Made by a program: the position numbers and the translations under genes. From Deltaproteobacteria bacterium (lineage in GTDB: Bacteria > Desulfobacterota > Desulfobacteria > Desulfobacterales > Desulfobacteraceae), in assembly GCA_027858995.1 (NCBI GenBank), contig JAQIBP010000067.1, positions 1-64,000 on the forward strand: DNA of 64,000 bases, read 5' to 3'. The notes under the pieces are model-generated. The model worked only from the letters and a program-made list of their open reading frames with translations, was not told the DNA's origin and ran no database searches. Every line of letters starts with the position of its first letter. Within the stretch, counting starts at the first letter, position 1. Positions 1 to 9,284 of this stretch are shown here, piece after piece.

Positions 1-139
1 AAACTATTGATAATATAGGCAATATATACAATATTTAGTTCAAAAAAGCAAGCACATATTTTAAAATTATTATATAAATACAATGGGTTATGAATCCATA
101 CTTTTTACGAGTCCATCAACAGTGGACCAGGGGCAAAAC

Positions 140-252
140 CTGCGGATAAGCCCAATATAATTCCGATAGTCAAGAAATTTATCATTTTTGATGTTCTGTT
201 TCAGCTGTCATAGTGTTTACCCTTTTTAAAATCTTGTAGGGTTTATCCGCAG
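140..252. repeat. Inverted repeat downstream of the RhuM gene
   Basis: Two 14-nt arms, CTGCGGATAAGCCC at 140-153 and GGGTTTATCCGCAG at 239-252, are complementary at 13 of 14 positions and are separated by 85 nt. They lie just past the stop of the minus-strand RhuM gene. They could mark the edge of a mobile segment or form a long-range stem. The rest of positions 1-262 is AT-rich, and I see no gene in it. Confidence 0.3.
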
Positions 253-262
253 CATTTTTTTG

Positions 263-1276
263 TTATATTTTTTTCTCATCTTTCAATAGTTTTTTCATCT
301 CACGGTCAAAATCAGAGGTATATTTTTTATCCTCTGCTTTTCTGTATTTCTTATATTCAATTTTTGCTTTTTCGACCGCTTTTTTATGACTGACTTTTTC
401 GGCATCTGTTAAAAGTTCTTTCTCACTGATTCGCAGAAAATCATCAAGTTTTTGAATCCAGTCGTTCATTTTCATTAACCTGCCGTTTGTTGCCTGGAGT
501 TCAGCAAAATCAAGATACATGGAGACGATGAGATTGAGCTGTTTGAGTTCATCTTCTGAAAGATAATTTTTTGCGATTGAAATATCTCTTGTGGTTATAT
601 ATTTACCTTGAAAACTGGTAAGTCCTAAAAATGGTTTGTCTGCGTCAACTCTTTGGCTTATCATCTCTGCAGCTGTCTGGCTGTGGATGGCATAGTGTAT
701 TTTATTTTGAACGGTTGCAAAAAATTCCTTGGTTATAGCGTCATCATTTTTATAATCAATGCTGGTTGCATAAATATCGGTTACTTTCTGGTAAAAATTT
801 CTTTCACTGCTTCTGATATCCCGGATTCTTTGGAGAAGTTCTTCAAAATATCTTGATCTAGCTCCTTCCTGTTTCAATCGGTCATCATCCATTGTAAAGC
901 CTTTTACAATGGATTCATGAATCCGTTTTGTCGCCCACTGACGAAACTTTGTGCCTTGAGGAGATTTTACACGATAGCCAACTGAAATTATAACATCCAG
1001 ATTGTAATATTTGACCTGTTTATTTTGAGTTTTACCCTCAATTGCACCGTGTTTTGTGGTATGTCGGAAAAGCCGACACACCTCCTTTTCGTTCAGCTCC
1101 CCCTCATTAAATACATTCCCGATATGTTCGGTTATAGTTGTTCTTCCTTTTCCAAACAGCATTGCCATTTGCTCTTGACTCAGCCAGACAGTTTCATCTT
1201 CCAACTGCACCTGAAGCTTTGTTGTGCCATCCGAATCAGTATAAATAATTATTTCAGAATTCTGTTCCATTTTCAT
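263..1276 (-). CDS. RhuM-family protein (virulence RhuM-like, accessory)
   Basis: This 337-residue protein matches the RhuM family by its overall pattern. An N-terminal helix-turn-helix-like segment (residues 29-50, WLSQEQMAMLFGKGRTTITE) is followed by the family-typical YNLDVIISVGYRV at 91-103 and FRQWAT at 111-116. The C-terminal third is charged and helical. RhuM was named from a Salmonella pathogenicity island, but its molecular function is unknown. Homologues are scattered on mobile or accessory DNA in many anaerobes. The gene stands alone, has no clear ribosome binding site before its ATG, and is flanked by AT-rich DNA with short repeated words (attgtgaattgtgaa). This suggests a transferred single-gene cassette. 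The family call is confident; no role can be read from the sequence. Confidence 0.8.
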   Translation of the reverse strand: MKMEQNSEIIIYTDSDGTTKLQVQLEDETVWLSQEQMAMLFGKGRTTITEHIGNVFNEGELNEKEVCRLFRHTTKHGAIEGKTQNKQVKYYNLDVIISVGYRVKSPQGTKFRQWATKRIHESIVKGFTMDDDRLKQEGARSRYFEELLQRIRDIRSSERNFYQKVTDIYATSIDYKNDDAITKEFFATVQNKIHYAIHSQTAAEMISQRVDADKPFLGLTSFQGKYITTRDISIAKNYLSEDELKQLNLIVSMYLDFAELQATNGRLMKMNDWIQKLDDFLRISEKELLTDAEKVSHKKAVEKAKIEYKKYRKAEDKKYTSDFDREMKKLLKDEKKI

Positions 1277-1606
1277 TAATTGTGAATTGTGAATGATAAA
1301 TTATAAATTGTTGCGTCATTCATAATTATTCCTTTTTATTTTTTGATGTAATAATTATTGAAGCTAATAATTTTTTTAATTCAAGGACATCAGTGCATAC
1401 AGACTTATATGAGTCAAAGCCCCGAATATATTTTCTGAAAATTCTATCCAAAATTTTGAAAAATACTCTCCTCATTAAAATCCCCACATTGAAAAATACA
1501 GTACATTAAATAGTGGTGCGGGGCAAAGAATATTCCTGCTCAAGCTCTTTTTACCTGTTTAATATTTACCGGTTTAATACTTGTATTCTATTTGTTATAT
1601 GATTAA
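1277..1606. other. AT-rich intergenic stretch
   Basis: There is no gene here. The stretch contains short repeated words just upstream of the RhuM gene (GAATTGTGAATGATAAATT around 1285-1305). From 1486 it contains the first copy of a ~143-bp direct repeat described separately. Confidence 0.6.
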
Positions 1607-1629
1607 AATATACTAAAATTAAAAGAGGG
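1486..1629. repeat. Direct repeat copy 1 (partner at 4052-4193)
   Basis: About 144 bp match 4052-4193 with only about five substitutions and two single-base gaps. Shared words include ACAGTACATTAAATAGTGG and TTGTTATATGATTAAAATAT. The match stops abruptly at the GAGGG that encodes the start of the conserved EGGYY motif of the broken cupin gene. The repeat therefore replaced the cupin's 5' end. Confidence 0.9.
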
Positions 1630-2044
1630 TGGCTATTATAAAGAAGTCTTCAGGTCTCATACCCTTTTAAATTCCCTCATTCATGATCAGAAAAGAAATG
1701 CAGTCACCCATATCTATTTTTTGCTTGGAAAAGGAGATATCTCCAGATTTCATAAAGTAGTGCACGATGAAATCTGGAATTTTTACGATGGTGCACCCAT
1801 CCGGTTAATCCAATATGACAAAAAAACTCTAACCGAAGAACCTATCGGCTCAAATTGCAATGAATTTGTTTCAATTGTTAAAGGCGGTTGTTATCAGGCA
1901 GCAGAATCCACTGGAGATTACACGCTTGTGGGATGTACCGTGGCGCCTGGATTTGATTTTAAAGATTTTTCTTTTTTAAAGGACAATAAAAAGGATTCAA
2001 AACTCTTTACCCCTTTTCATTCAGATTATGGTAAATTTTTATAG
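1607..2044 (+). pseudogene. 5'-truncated cupin_5 (DUF985) family gene
   Basis: The frame is open from 1607 to the stop at 2044 and encodes a cupin_5/DUF985 protein: EGGYYKEVFRS, then THIYFLLGKGDISRFHK, then HDEIWNFYDGAPI, and VGCTVAPGFDFKDF near the end. In intact relatives a start codon and about 10-15 residues precede EGGYY. Here a stop at 1604 and the ~143-bp repeat occupy that place, and no ATG, GTG or TTG lies upstream of the motif. The first usable start is TTG at 1721, which would cut into the barrel. Cupin_5 proteins are small metal-binding beta-barrels of uncertain function. I read this as a remnant made by repeat-associated recombination, although rare initiation cannot be excluded. 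Confidence 0.7.
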
Positions 2045-2105
2045 TTTCAAATTGTGGAGACCCTCTCTGCAATCAATCAACACTTGAATCTTTCAATACG
2101 CTATT

Positions 2106-3731
2106 TCACGGCTGAACTAAGGTCATGGATTCCCGGGTTTGTGCAACTTCCCTGCTTTTAATATAATCATCAAACATCATGACCCGATCGATGACACCAC
2201 CGGGGGTAATCTCGATAATTCGGTTTACCACGGTATTCACAAACTCATGGTCATGGGAGGTAAAAAGAATCACTTCCGGAAATTTGAAAAGGCTCTCATT
2301 TAAGGATGTGATTGATTCCAGATCAAGGTGGTTGGTGGGTTCATCCAGAATCAGGACATTGGACTGGGCAAGCATCATCCTTGAGAGCATACAACGTACT
2401 TTTTCCCCGCCGGAAAGCATACTGATTTTTTTTGTGGCATCATCCCCGGAAAAAAGCATTCGTCCCAAAAAGGTACGGGCAAAATTTTCATTTTCTTTGG
2501 GGGGGGCAAACTGAAGAAGCCACTCAATCAGGTTTTGATCGCCCTTGAAATAAGCGCTGTGTTCTTTGGGAAAATAAGAATGGGTAATGGTGATCCCCCA
2601 TCGGAAAGTGCCGCTGTCCGGTTCCAATTCCCCGGCAAGAATTTGGAAAAGAGTGGTCTTGGCCAGGCTGCTGCTGCTCATAAAGGCGATTTTATCTGAA
2701 CCGTTCACAACAAAACTCACATTATTCAACACTTTCTCACCATCAATGGTCTTGGTGAGATTTTCCACTTCAAGGATGACATTTCCGCAGGATCGTTCCG
2801 GCTTGAAATTGATAAACGGGTATTTCCTTGACGACACCGGCATATCTTCAATGGTGAGTTTTTCCAGGAGTTTTTTCCGGGAGGTGGCCTGTTTTGATTT
2901 GGAAGCGTTGGAACTGAACCGCTGAATAAAAGACTTAAGCTCATCAGCCCGGTCATTAATCTTCTTATTTTCCGCCTGTTTTTGTCTCAGATTCAGTTGG
3001 CTGGCCTGGTACCAGAAATCGTAATTGCCTACATATACTGAGATCTTATTAAAATCAATATCTGCAATGTGGGTGCACACCTGGTTCATGAAATGACGGT
3101 CATGCGACACCACGATTACCGTATTTTTGAACCGATAAAGGAATTGTTCAAGCCAGACAATAGATTTGATGTCCAGATTATTGGTGGGCTCATCCAGGAG
3201 CAGGACATCCGGATTCCCGAATAAAGCCTGGGCAAGGAGGACGCGCACCTTTTCACCGCCCTCAAGTTCCTTCATCTTTTTCTTGTGCAGCTCTTCAGAA
3301 ATTCCCAGGCTGTTTAAGAGAACCGCTGCTTCAGATTCTGCTTCATACCCGTTCATCTCTGCAAATTCAATCTCAAGTTCACCGGACCGGATGCCATCTG
3401 CCTCGGAAAAATCAGGCTTGGCATAAAGCGTATCCCGCTGTATCATAATTTCATACAATTTTTCATGGCCCATAATCACCGTGTTTAAAATAGTTTTTTC
3501 ATCAAAAGCAAAATGGTCCTGCCTTAAAACTGCGATCCGCTCCCTGGGGCCCACTAAGACACTTCCAGAATCCGATTCGATATCCCCGGCAAGAATTTTC
3601 AAAAATGTGGACTTTCCTGCGCCGTTGGCGCCAATGAGTCCGTAACGATTGCCCGGTGTAAACTTTATATTAACGTCTTTGAATAAAACCCTTTTACCGT
3701 AAGCAAGGGTGACGCTGGATGCACAAATCAT
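2106..3731 (-). CDS. ABC-F family ATPase (YbiT/YkpA-like ribosome-associated factor)
   Basis: This 541-residue protein has two fused nucleotide-binding domains and no membrane segments, the architecture of ABC-F proteins that act on the ribosome. Domain 1 has Walker A GANGAGKS (34-41), signature LEGGE (156-160) and Walker B LLLDEPTNN (177-185). The charged linker follows at about 245-310. Domain 2 has signature LSGGE and LILDEPTNHLD, but its Walker A position reads SSSSLAKT, without the usual glycines. Some YkpA/YbiT-type members share this degeneration. The start ATG follows AAGGAA at good spacing. A hairpin with a T-rich tail lies in the leader, so expression may be attenuated. A housekeeping translation role is more likely than antibiotic resistance. 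Confidence 0.9.
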   Translation of the reverse strand: MICASSVTLAYGKRVLFKDVNIKFTPGNRYGLIGANGAGKSTFLKILAGDIESDSGSVLVGPRERIAVLRQDHFAFDEKTILNTVIMGHEKLYEIMIQRDTLYAKPDFSEADGIRSGELEIEFAEMNGYEAESEAAVLLNSLGISEELHKKKMKELEGGEKVRVLLAQALFGNPDVLLLDEPTNNLDIKSIVWLEQFLYRFKNTVIVVSHDRHFMNQVCTHIADIDFNKISVYVGNYDFWYQASQLNLRQKQAENKKINDRADELKSFIQRFSSNASKSKQATSRKKLLEKLTIEDMPVSSRKYPFINFKPERSCGNVILEVENLTKTIDGEKVLNNVSFVVNGSDKIAFMSSSSLAKTTLFQILAGELEPDSGTFRWGITITHSYFPKEHSAYFKGDQNLIEWLLQFAPPKENENFARTFLGRMLFSGDDATKKISMLSGGEKVRCMLSRMMLAQSNVLILDEPTNHLDLESITSLNESLFKFPEVILFTSHDHEFVNTVVNRIIEITPGGVIDRVMMFDDYIKSREVAQTRESMTLVQP

Positions 3732-3766
3732 TGCTATTTTATTTCCTTTTCATTTAAAATAAGAAA

Positions 3767-3792
3767 AACCACAGGAGCAAAATCCTGTGGTT
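3767..3792 (-). terminator. Hairpin plus T-run in the leader of the ABC-F gene
   Basis: A perfect 10-bp stem (AACCACAGGA / TCCTGTGGTT) with a 6-nt loop is followed, on the minus strand, by TTTTTCTTATTTT. This is the form of a rho-independent terminator. It sits 36 nt upstream of the ABC-F start codon. It either ends a transcript entering from the right or acts as an attenuator of the ABC-F gene. Confidence 0.6.
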
Positions 3793-4051
3793 CAAAAGTT
3801 GAAGGACTTTATCATTTTTTAAAGTAAAAAGAAATCCTTTTTTAAATACGGACCGAATTCGCCATAAAAAAAATAATAAACCTGGTTGCTCTTGATAGGT
3901 CCAAGCAGATGGTATGTTAGTGCAAGTAAAGAACTATCATCAACAAAATGAGATGTCTTCCAAAGAAGCAAAACAGAATTGGGCACGGCTAATAGCGCTA
4001 AAGCTTCACTTCGTGCCAAAAAATTTATGAGGTCGATCCTTTAATATGCCT

Positions 4052-4193
4052 ACATCGAAAATACAGTACATTAAATAGTGGTTCGGGGCAAAGATATTCC
4101 TGCGCAAGCTCTTTTTACCTGTTTAATATTTACCGGTTGAATGCTTGTATTCTATTTGTTATATGATTAAAATATACTAAAATTAAAAGAGGG
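4052..4193. repeat. Direct repeat copy 2 (partner at 1486-1629)
   Basis: This is the second copy of the ~143-bp repeat, about 95 percent identical to 1486-1629. It lies upstream of the GMC oxidoreductase gene and ends 89 nt before that start codon. The two copies bracket the cupin fragment and the ABC-F gene. Confidence 0.9.
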
Positions 4194-4229
4194 AGAGAGA
4201 TGATTCCCATATTTCTGGATTTTACTGTA

Positions 4230-4257
4230 TTGATATTATGCTATGTTAAAATATTAA
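4230..4257 (+). promoter_or_regulatory. Candidate promoter of the GMC-AOR operon
   Basis: TTGATA (4230-4235), a 16-nt spacer and TATTAA (4252-4257) lie 25 nt before the ATG at 4283, with AAGGAA as ribosome binding site. The local DNA is very AT-rich, so chance matches are likely. Confidence 0.35.
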
Positions 4258-4282
4258 ATTTGACTCTTTTAAGGAAATCTAT

Positions 4283-5956
4283 ATGAGCAAATCTGATTAT
4301 GACTTTGATTATATTGTTGTTGGTTCTGGCTTTGGAGGCAGCGTATCTGCCATGCGGCTTTCGCAAAAAGGCTATAAGGTTTGTATAATTGAATCCGGAA
4401 AAAAATGGAATAGTGAGGATTTTGCAAAAAAAAACTGGAATCTTCATAAATTCTTATGGATGCCAAAAATATTCTTCCATGGAATACAGAGGATGAATCT
4501 GCTTAATGATATTTTTATTTTAAGCGGAGCCGGTGTTGGAGGAGGCAGCTTGAATTATGCCAATACTTTGTATATTCCGCCGGATAAATTTTTTGAGAAT
4601 AAAACAGTACAGAGACTTGGTGGTAAAAAATCACTTTTACCATATTTTGAACTTGCAAAAAAAATGCTGGGAGCAGTTGAAAACCCATATCTTGGTGACT
4701 CTGACCGTTTAATGCGTGAAACAGCAGCTGAAATTGGTCGTGAAGATACTTTTCATAAAACTCAAGTTGGTGTCTATTTTGGCGAGGAGGGTAAGAAAGC
4801 CAAAGACCCGTATTTTGCAGGAGAAGGTCCGGATAGAGTGGGTTGCGAGTTGTGTGGAGCATGTATGACAGGCTGCCGAAAAGATGCTAAAAACACACTG
4901 GATAAAAATTATCTCTATTTTGCACAAAAATTTGGTACCAGAATAATTGCTGAAAACAGAGTAGTAGATGTAAAACCTCTGTCCGATGATGGTTCTAAAG
5001 GATATGAGGTTACTTGTGCATGTTCCACTGAATACTTTGGCTCAACAACAGTTTTGCGGACAAAAGCAGTTGTTTTCTCAGCCGGAGTCCTGGGTACACT
5101 CTCCCTGCTTTTAAAAATGAAGAACCGTGGGACTCTGCCGCATCTTTCTGATAATCTTGGAAAAATTGTCAGGACAAATAGTGAAGCTTTAATCGGCGTA
5201 AAATCCAATAAAAAAAATGTGGATTTTTCCAAGGGTGTTGCAATAACATCCAGTGTGCATCCAGATGATAATACTCATATAGAAGTTGTACGTTATGCAA
5301 AAGGCAATGATGCCATGGGATTAGTGCCTGTGATGCTCACGGATGGTGGAGGTAAGATGCCAAGACTGCTGCGATATATCGGTAATGTCCTCTCCCATCC
5401 AGTCAGATTTTTCAAAATCCTGAATCCAATTGGATTTGCATATAGATCATTAATTCTGCTTGTTATGCAGACCCATGATAATTATATTAATGTAATGCCA
5501 AAACGCCGCTGGATATGGCCTTTTATAAAAACCCTCAGCTCTGAACAGGCAAGTGATAAAAAAAATCCGGTTTTTATCCCAATAGCAAATGACTTCAGCC
5601 GCCGCCTTGCAAAACGAATGGATGGCATACCATGCAGTATTTTCAGTGAAGTATATATGAATGCACCTCTTACAGCACATATAATGGGTGGCTGCAGTGC
5701 AGAAAAAAATGTGATTGATGAACAAAACAGGGTTAATGGCTATAAAAATATGCTTATTGTTGACGGCTCCATGATTCCGGCAAATCTCGGAGTAAACCCT
5801 GCTCTCTCCATCACAGCACTGTCTGAGAGGGCAATGTCATTTATTCCAGTTCAAAAATTAAAAAGAATTAATTTTCTAAAGGCAGAAAAACTCTGGGGAG
5901 TTACTGATTTACTCTTGGGGAAAAAAGATGAAACAGATTATAGGAACAAGCAATAA
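4283..5956 (+). CDS. GMC-family FAD oxidoreductase (cholesterol-oxidase/ChoD-like)
   Basis: This 557-residue flavoprotein starts with the FAD-binding motif VVGSGFGG (12-19) and ends with the GMC C-terminal signatures HIMGGC (near 466) and [15 protein letters not shown] (near 510). Residues 188-198 carry C-x2-C-x2-C-x3-C ([11 protein letters not shown]), a pattern shared with ChoD-like GMC enzymes. It resembles a ferredoxin cluster site, but binding is unproven. GMC enzymes oxidise alcohols to aldehydes or ketones. The last 29 nt overlap the start of the aldehyde oxidoreductase gene, so the two are translationally coupled. I infer a pathway of alcohol to aldehyde to acid, possibly on a long-chain or sterol-like alcohol. 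The true substrate cannot be read from the sequence. Confidence 0.85.
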   Translation: MSKSDYDFDYIVVGSGFGGSVSAMRLSQKGYKVCIIESGKKWNSEDFAKKNWNLHKFLWMPKIFFHGIQRMNLLNDIFILSGAGVGGGSLNYANTLYIPPDKFFENKTVQRLGGKKSLLPYFELAKKMLGAVENPYLGDSDRLMRETAAEIGREDTFHKTQVGVYFGEEGKKAKDPYFAGEGPDRVGCELCGACMTGCRKDAKNTLDKNYLYFAQKFGTRIIAENRVVDVKPLSDDGSKGYEVTCACSTEYFGSTTVLRTKAVVFSAGVLGTLSLLLKMKNRGTLPHLSDNLGKIVRTNSEALIGVKSNKKNVDFSKGVAITSSVHPDDNTHIEVVRYAKGNDAMGLVPVMLTDGGGKMPRLLRYIGNVLSHPVRFFKILNPIGFAYRSLILLVMQTHDNYINVMPKRRWIWPFIKTLSSEQASDKKNPVFIPIANDFSRRLAKRMDGIPCSIFSEVYMNAPLTAHIMGGCSAEKNVIDEQNRVNGYKNMLIVDGSMIPANLGVNPALSITALSERAMSFIPVQKLKRINFLKAEKLWGVTDLLLGKKDETDYRNKQ

Positions 5957-7802
5957 AATACTGGAAATTGATCTTGCGGCTCAAAGCCATGAGATATATG
6001 AAGTTACACCTCAAGAACGCCGTCATTATCTTGGTGCTAAAGGCCTTGGGTTAAAACTATTGTATGATAGGATGGCTTCTGGAACAGATCCTCTTGGTCC
6101 GGATAATATCATTGCTTTTATGCCCGGGGTTTTCATGGCAACTGGCGGGCCTTGTTCCGGCAGGTTTGCAGCAATTACAAAGTCTCCTTTAACAGGTATC
6201 ATGGTTACATCTTCATGTGGCGGGCCATTTGGTATTGCTTTAAAAACGTCTGGATGGGACGGGCTTATTATCAAAGGAAAAGCAGACTCTTTCTTATATC
6301 TTGATATTACTGAGCATGGAGTGGAATACGAAGATGCAGGAGATCTTAAGGGTATGGAGATACCTGATGCACAGGCAGTACTTGATGATAACCTCAAGGT
6401 CGCAGGTAAAAAAACCAAATCTGTTGTAATCGGTCCTGCTGGAGAAAATCTTGTACGCTATGCCAATATGGCTTCAGGCCACCGTTTTCTGGGCAGAGGC
6501 GGTCTTGGTGCTGTCATGGGATCTAAAAACCTTAAAGCTGTAAGAGTTACAGGCGGGGCTTATGCCATAAAACCACATGATCCGGAACTTTTTAAAAAAT
6601 TGAAAACAAAGGCTGCAGCATATATCAATCAAAACATTATCACTGGAGACAAATACCGCAATTTCGGTACCAGCGCCAATGTTCAGCCATGCCTTGATGC
6701 CGGTATTCTGCCAATTAACAATTTTCAAATAGACAGACATGACAAAGCCCATCAGGTAACAGGTGAAAACATTGCTCAAAATCATGATACAAAATATCAT
6801 ACCTGTAAACCATGCTCTATTCGCTGCGGCCATAAGGGCAGTTTCAAAGCAGGAGATATGCCTGTGCCTGAATATGAGACAATCGGACTTATGGGTACCA
6901 GCCTTGGAATTTTTGATATAGATATAATTGCCCAATTCAACCAGGTTTGTACCAGGCTGGGGCTTGATACAATATCTGCCGGCGGCACCCTTGCCTGGGT
7001 CATGGAGGCCGCATCCAAAGGTCTTATTAAAAGTGATTTAAAGTTTGGATCTTCTGATGGAATAATAAATGCACTTGAAGAGATTGCTTCAATGAAAGAT
7101 TTTGGAGCAAAAATGGCAATGGGTTCAAAAGCTTTATCCAAAGAGTTTGGAGGAGCGGACTTTGCCATGCATGTAAAAGGTATGGAAATATCAGCCTATG
7201 ATCCGCGTGGATCTTTTGGCCAGGGCCTTGCTTATGCTGTTGCAAACAGGGGAGGCTGCCATCTCTCCGCTTATCTTATAGCTCATGAGATCTATTTCAA
7301 CCTTTTAAACCCGGATTCATGTTATGGTAAAGCCAGCTGGGTGAAATTTCTTGAGGATTTTACCTGTTGCATCAATTCCATACAAATCTGTTATTTCACT
7401 GCATATGCCTTTCTTATGGAATCTCCTCTATCAAAATATACACCTGACTTTATTTTGAGTAAACTGATGCAGTACCTTCCCTCTGTGGCCACCTCCCTGA
7501 TTGATTTTTCACTCTACACTAAATTGTGGAATTCAGTTACAGGCTTAAACCTTTCCAATGCCGAATTTATCAAGGCAGGAGAGAGAGCACATGTTTTAGA
7601 GCGCTATATGAATACACGTGAGGGAATCAATCATCATGACGATACTCTGCCGGACAGGCTTCTAAAACAGGGACGAGATTCTGACCCTGATAAAAAGGTT
7701 GTACCTTTGGACAAAATGCTCCCCCAATATTATAAACTCAGGGGATATGATGAAGATGGCATTCCATTGCCAGAGACATTAGAGAGGCTTGGTATTATTT
7801 AA
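5928..7802 (+). CDS. Tungsten-type aldehyde:ferredoxin oxidoreductase
   Basis: This 624-residue protein matches the AOR family along its length. The N-terminal domain has [14 protein letters not shown] and the GxCSGRFA-type pterin-binding region. The [4Fe-4S] ligands are C293-x2-C296-x3-C300 (CKPCSIRC), with C488 as the likely fourth, matching the spacing of Pyrococcus AOR. AOR oxidises aldehydes to carboxylic acids with ferredoxin, or reduces acids under low potential, using a tungsten bis-pterin cofactor in the cytoplasm. The start ATG lies 29 nt inside the upstream GMC gene, which suggests tight co-expression. A MoaD-like protein that may belong to the cofactor system is encoded at 32079. 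The physiological aldehyde is unknown. Confidence 0.92.
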   Translation: MKQIIGTSNKILEIDLAAQSHEIYEVTPQERRHYLGAKGLGLKLLYDRMASGTDPLGPDNIIAFMPGVFMATGGPCSGRFAAITKSPLTGIMVTSSCGGPFGIALKTSGWDGLIIKGKADSFLYLDITEHGVEYEDAGDLKGMEIPDAQAVLDDNLKVAGKKTKSVVIGPAGENLVRYANMASGHRFLGRGGLGAVMGSKNLKAVRVTGGAYAIKPHDPELFKKLKTKAAAYINQNIITGDKYRNFGTSANVQPCLDAGILPINNFQIDRHDKAHQVTGENIAQNHDTKYHTCKPCSIRCGHKGSFKAGDMPVPEYETIGLMGTSLGIFDIDIIAQFNQVCTRLGLDTISAGGTLAWVMEAASKGLIKSDLKFGSSDGIINALEEIASMKDFGAKMAMGSKALSKEFGGADFAMHVKGMEISAYDPRGSFGQGLAYAVANRGGCHLSAYLIAHEIYFNLLNPDSCYGKASWVKFLEDFTCCINSIQICYFTAYAFLMESPLSKYTPDFILSKLMQYLPSVATSLIDFSLYTKLWNSVTGLNLSNAEFIKAGERAHVLERYMNTREGINHHDDTLPDRLLKQGRDSDPDKKVVPLDKMLPQYYKLRGYDEDGIPLPETLERLGII

Positions 7803-7880
7803 CAGCCTGACGACTGTCAATCTATTGGTCTCCTGTACCTGATCTTTCTATTTTTTGCAAAACCACGATTTTTGATTTTT

Positions 7881-7979
7881 GTTGCCAACTTAAAAGTTGC
7901 CAACAAATTTGTTGTAAAAAAAATTGACAAGGAATAGTTAATTTGTTACCAACTTATTTGTTGGCAACAAATTTGTTGG
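7881..7979 (+). promoter_or_regulatory. Paired palindromic operator and promoter before the ATPase pair
   Basis: Two 34-bp direct repeats (7881-7914 and 7945-7978; 29 of 34 identical) each contain the perfect palindrome CAACAAATTTGTTG. The second also contains TTGTTGGCAACAA. A TTGACA (7924-7929) lies between the copies. The -10 region (about 7947-7952) falls inside the second copy, and AAGGAG plus ATG follow at 7986-8000. This layout suits a repressor that binds both sides of the promoter. Confidence 0.65.
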
Positions 7980-7997
7980 ATAAAAAAGGAGTAACAT

Positions 7998-9248
7998 ATG
8001 TCCAGAAAATTAAAAAATAAATACGGTCCCTGGGTAACTGGTGATGATTTTTTCAATCGTAAGGCGGAAATCCGTCTTCTGACAAAATTACTCGGGGGTG
8101 ATAATGGGACAAATGATGCAACCGGGAGGAATCTACTTGTTGTAGCCCCACGCAGAGTGGGTAAAACAAGCCTGATTAGAGAAACCTTCAGGCAGATGGG
8201 AAAAAAGAATTCTCACTATTTTATTTTTTTAGATATTCAAGATTGCAGCTCACCCGAGGAGGTTATGGTAGCATTGTCAATGGGAGCATATCAGTATCAA
8301 ACCCTGCAAAAAAAGGTAATGGATGTTTTTAAATCCTTATGGGAACAGCTCAAACATTCTGTTGAGACAATAGGAGCGCCGGAATTTTTAGAAATCAGGC
8401 TCCGTGAAGGTTTCAAAGGGGACTGGCAAGTGAAAGGAAAGCAGTTACTTGAAAATCTTACAAAGGCTGACCGGCCTATTGTCATATGTCTTGATGAACT
8501 GCCGATTATGGTTTCGCGCCTGCTAAAAACCTCCAGTCAGGATACACAAATTTTTCTTTCATGGCTGCGTCAAGTTATGGGAATGTATCAGGAACGGCTT
8601 AGTTTTATCATTTGCGGGTCAATCGGACTTGAGCCGATATTAAAACGCTATGGTTTAAGCCACACTATTGCTCATTTGCAACCATTTCCCTTAGATGCCT
8701 GGGATCGAAAAACCGCCATTAGATGTCTGACTCTATTGGCAGAAACGTCAAAGCTCCAATTAGAGCAAACCATGGCAGAAAAAATGCTTGACTATTTGGG
8801 GGTATATGTCCCCCATCATGTGCAAATGTTTTTTGGTCATCTTTATGAAATGCTGTTTAAACAGGACAGGACCAAACCCAATATTGAAGATATTGATACT
8901 GTTTACAAAAATTCCATGTTAAGCACCCGTGGTCATGCAGAATTAGCTGACTATGAGGAAAGGCTGCTCAGGGTTTTATCAAAAAAGACCATCCCTCTGG
9001 CATTGGAGCTTTTAACAGAAACAGCCGTATCAAGATTTCTGACAATAAAAAACAGCCGTTTGCTGGCAGATCGGTCACAATTGTCTGATAAAGACACAAC
9101 ACTTCGGGAAGTAACGGATGTGCTTGAACATGATGGTTATCTTTTATGGGATGAAGACAGCGATGGATGGAAATTCTCTTCTTATCTTATACGAGACTGG
9201 TGGAAAAGACGATTTTCCCAAAGCTATGTAACAATAGATAAAGAGTGA
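7998..9248 (+). CDS. P-loop ATPase with C-terminal winged-helix region (archaeal-ATPase/STAND-like)
   Basis: This is a 416-residue soluble protein. Walker A is APRRVGKT (50-57) and Walker B is IVICLDELP (161-169). The region after about 320 looks like a winged helix followed by a basic tail (DWWKRRFSQ). The layout resembles the archaeal-type ATPase branch of STAND NTPases, often annotated only as ATP-binding protein. Such proteins are frequent in Desulfobacterales and in defence-like or mobile contexts, but their function is mostly unknown. A second, related ATPase follows after 36 nt, so they form a pair. The start at 7998 has a good AAGGAG. Expression is probably controlled through the palindromic operator upstream, perhaps by one of the two products. 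Confidence 0.75.
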   Translation: MSRKLKNKYGPWVTGDDFFNRKAEIRLLTKLLGGDNGTNDATGRNLLVVAPRRVGKTSLIRETFRQMGKKNSHYFIFLDIQDCSSPEEVMVALSMGAYQYQTLQKKVMDVFKSLWEQLKHSVETIGAPEFLEIRLREGFKGDWQVKGKQLLENLTKADRPIVICLDELPIMVSRLLKTSSQDTQIFLSWLRQVMGMYQERLSFIICGSIGLEPILKRYGLSHTIAHLQPFPLDAWDRKTAIRCLTLLAETSKLQLEQTMAEKMLDYLGVYVPHHVQMFFGHLYEMLFKQDRTKPNIEDIDTVYKNSMLSTRGHAELADYEERLLRVLSKKTIPLALELLTETAVSRFLTIKNSRLLADRSQLSDKDTTLREVTDVLEHDGYLLWDEDSDGWKFSSYLIRDWWKRRFSQSYVTIDKE

Positions 9249-9284
9249 CCAATAAAACTTGATAATTTTAAGGAAGGTTAAAAA

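Larger units (their letters stand above)
3732..4282. other. 550-bp intergenic region with hairpin and repeat
   Basis: This region holds the terminator-like hairpin (3767-3792), direct repeat copy 2 (4052-4193) and a candidate promoter for the GMC gene (4230-4257). Between 3819 and 4050 I see no convincing gene. A short plus-strand frame ending at about 4030 reads EAKQNWARLIALK, which faintly recalls transposase C-termini, but it is too short to call. Confidence 0.5.

Noticed and set aside
3819-4050. Short ORFs on both strands (66 residues minus strand; plus-strand end EAKQNWARLIALK)
   Set aside because: There is no ribosome binding site, odd composition, and only a faint resemblance to transposase C-termini. 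It is not enough to call a gene or IS remnant.
7881-7978. Two 34-bp repeats with a 30-bp spacer, resembling a minimal CRISPR
   Set aside because: There are only two copies with five mismatches, no cas genes, palindromes within each repeat, and a -35 box in the spacer. A promoter-operator explains it better.
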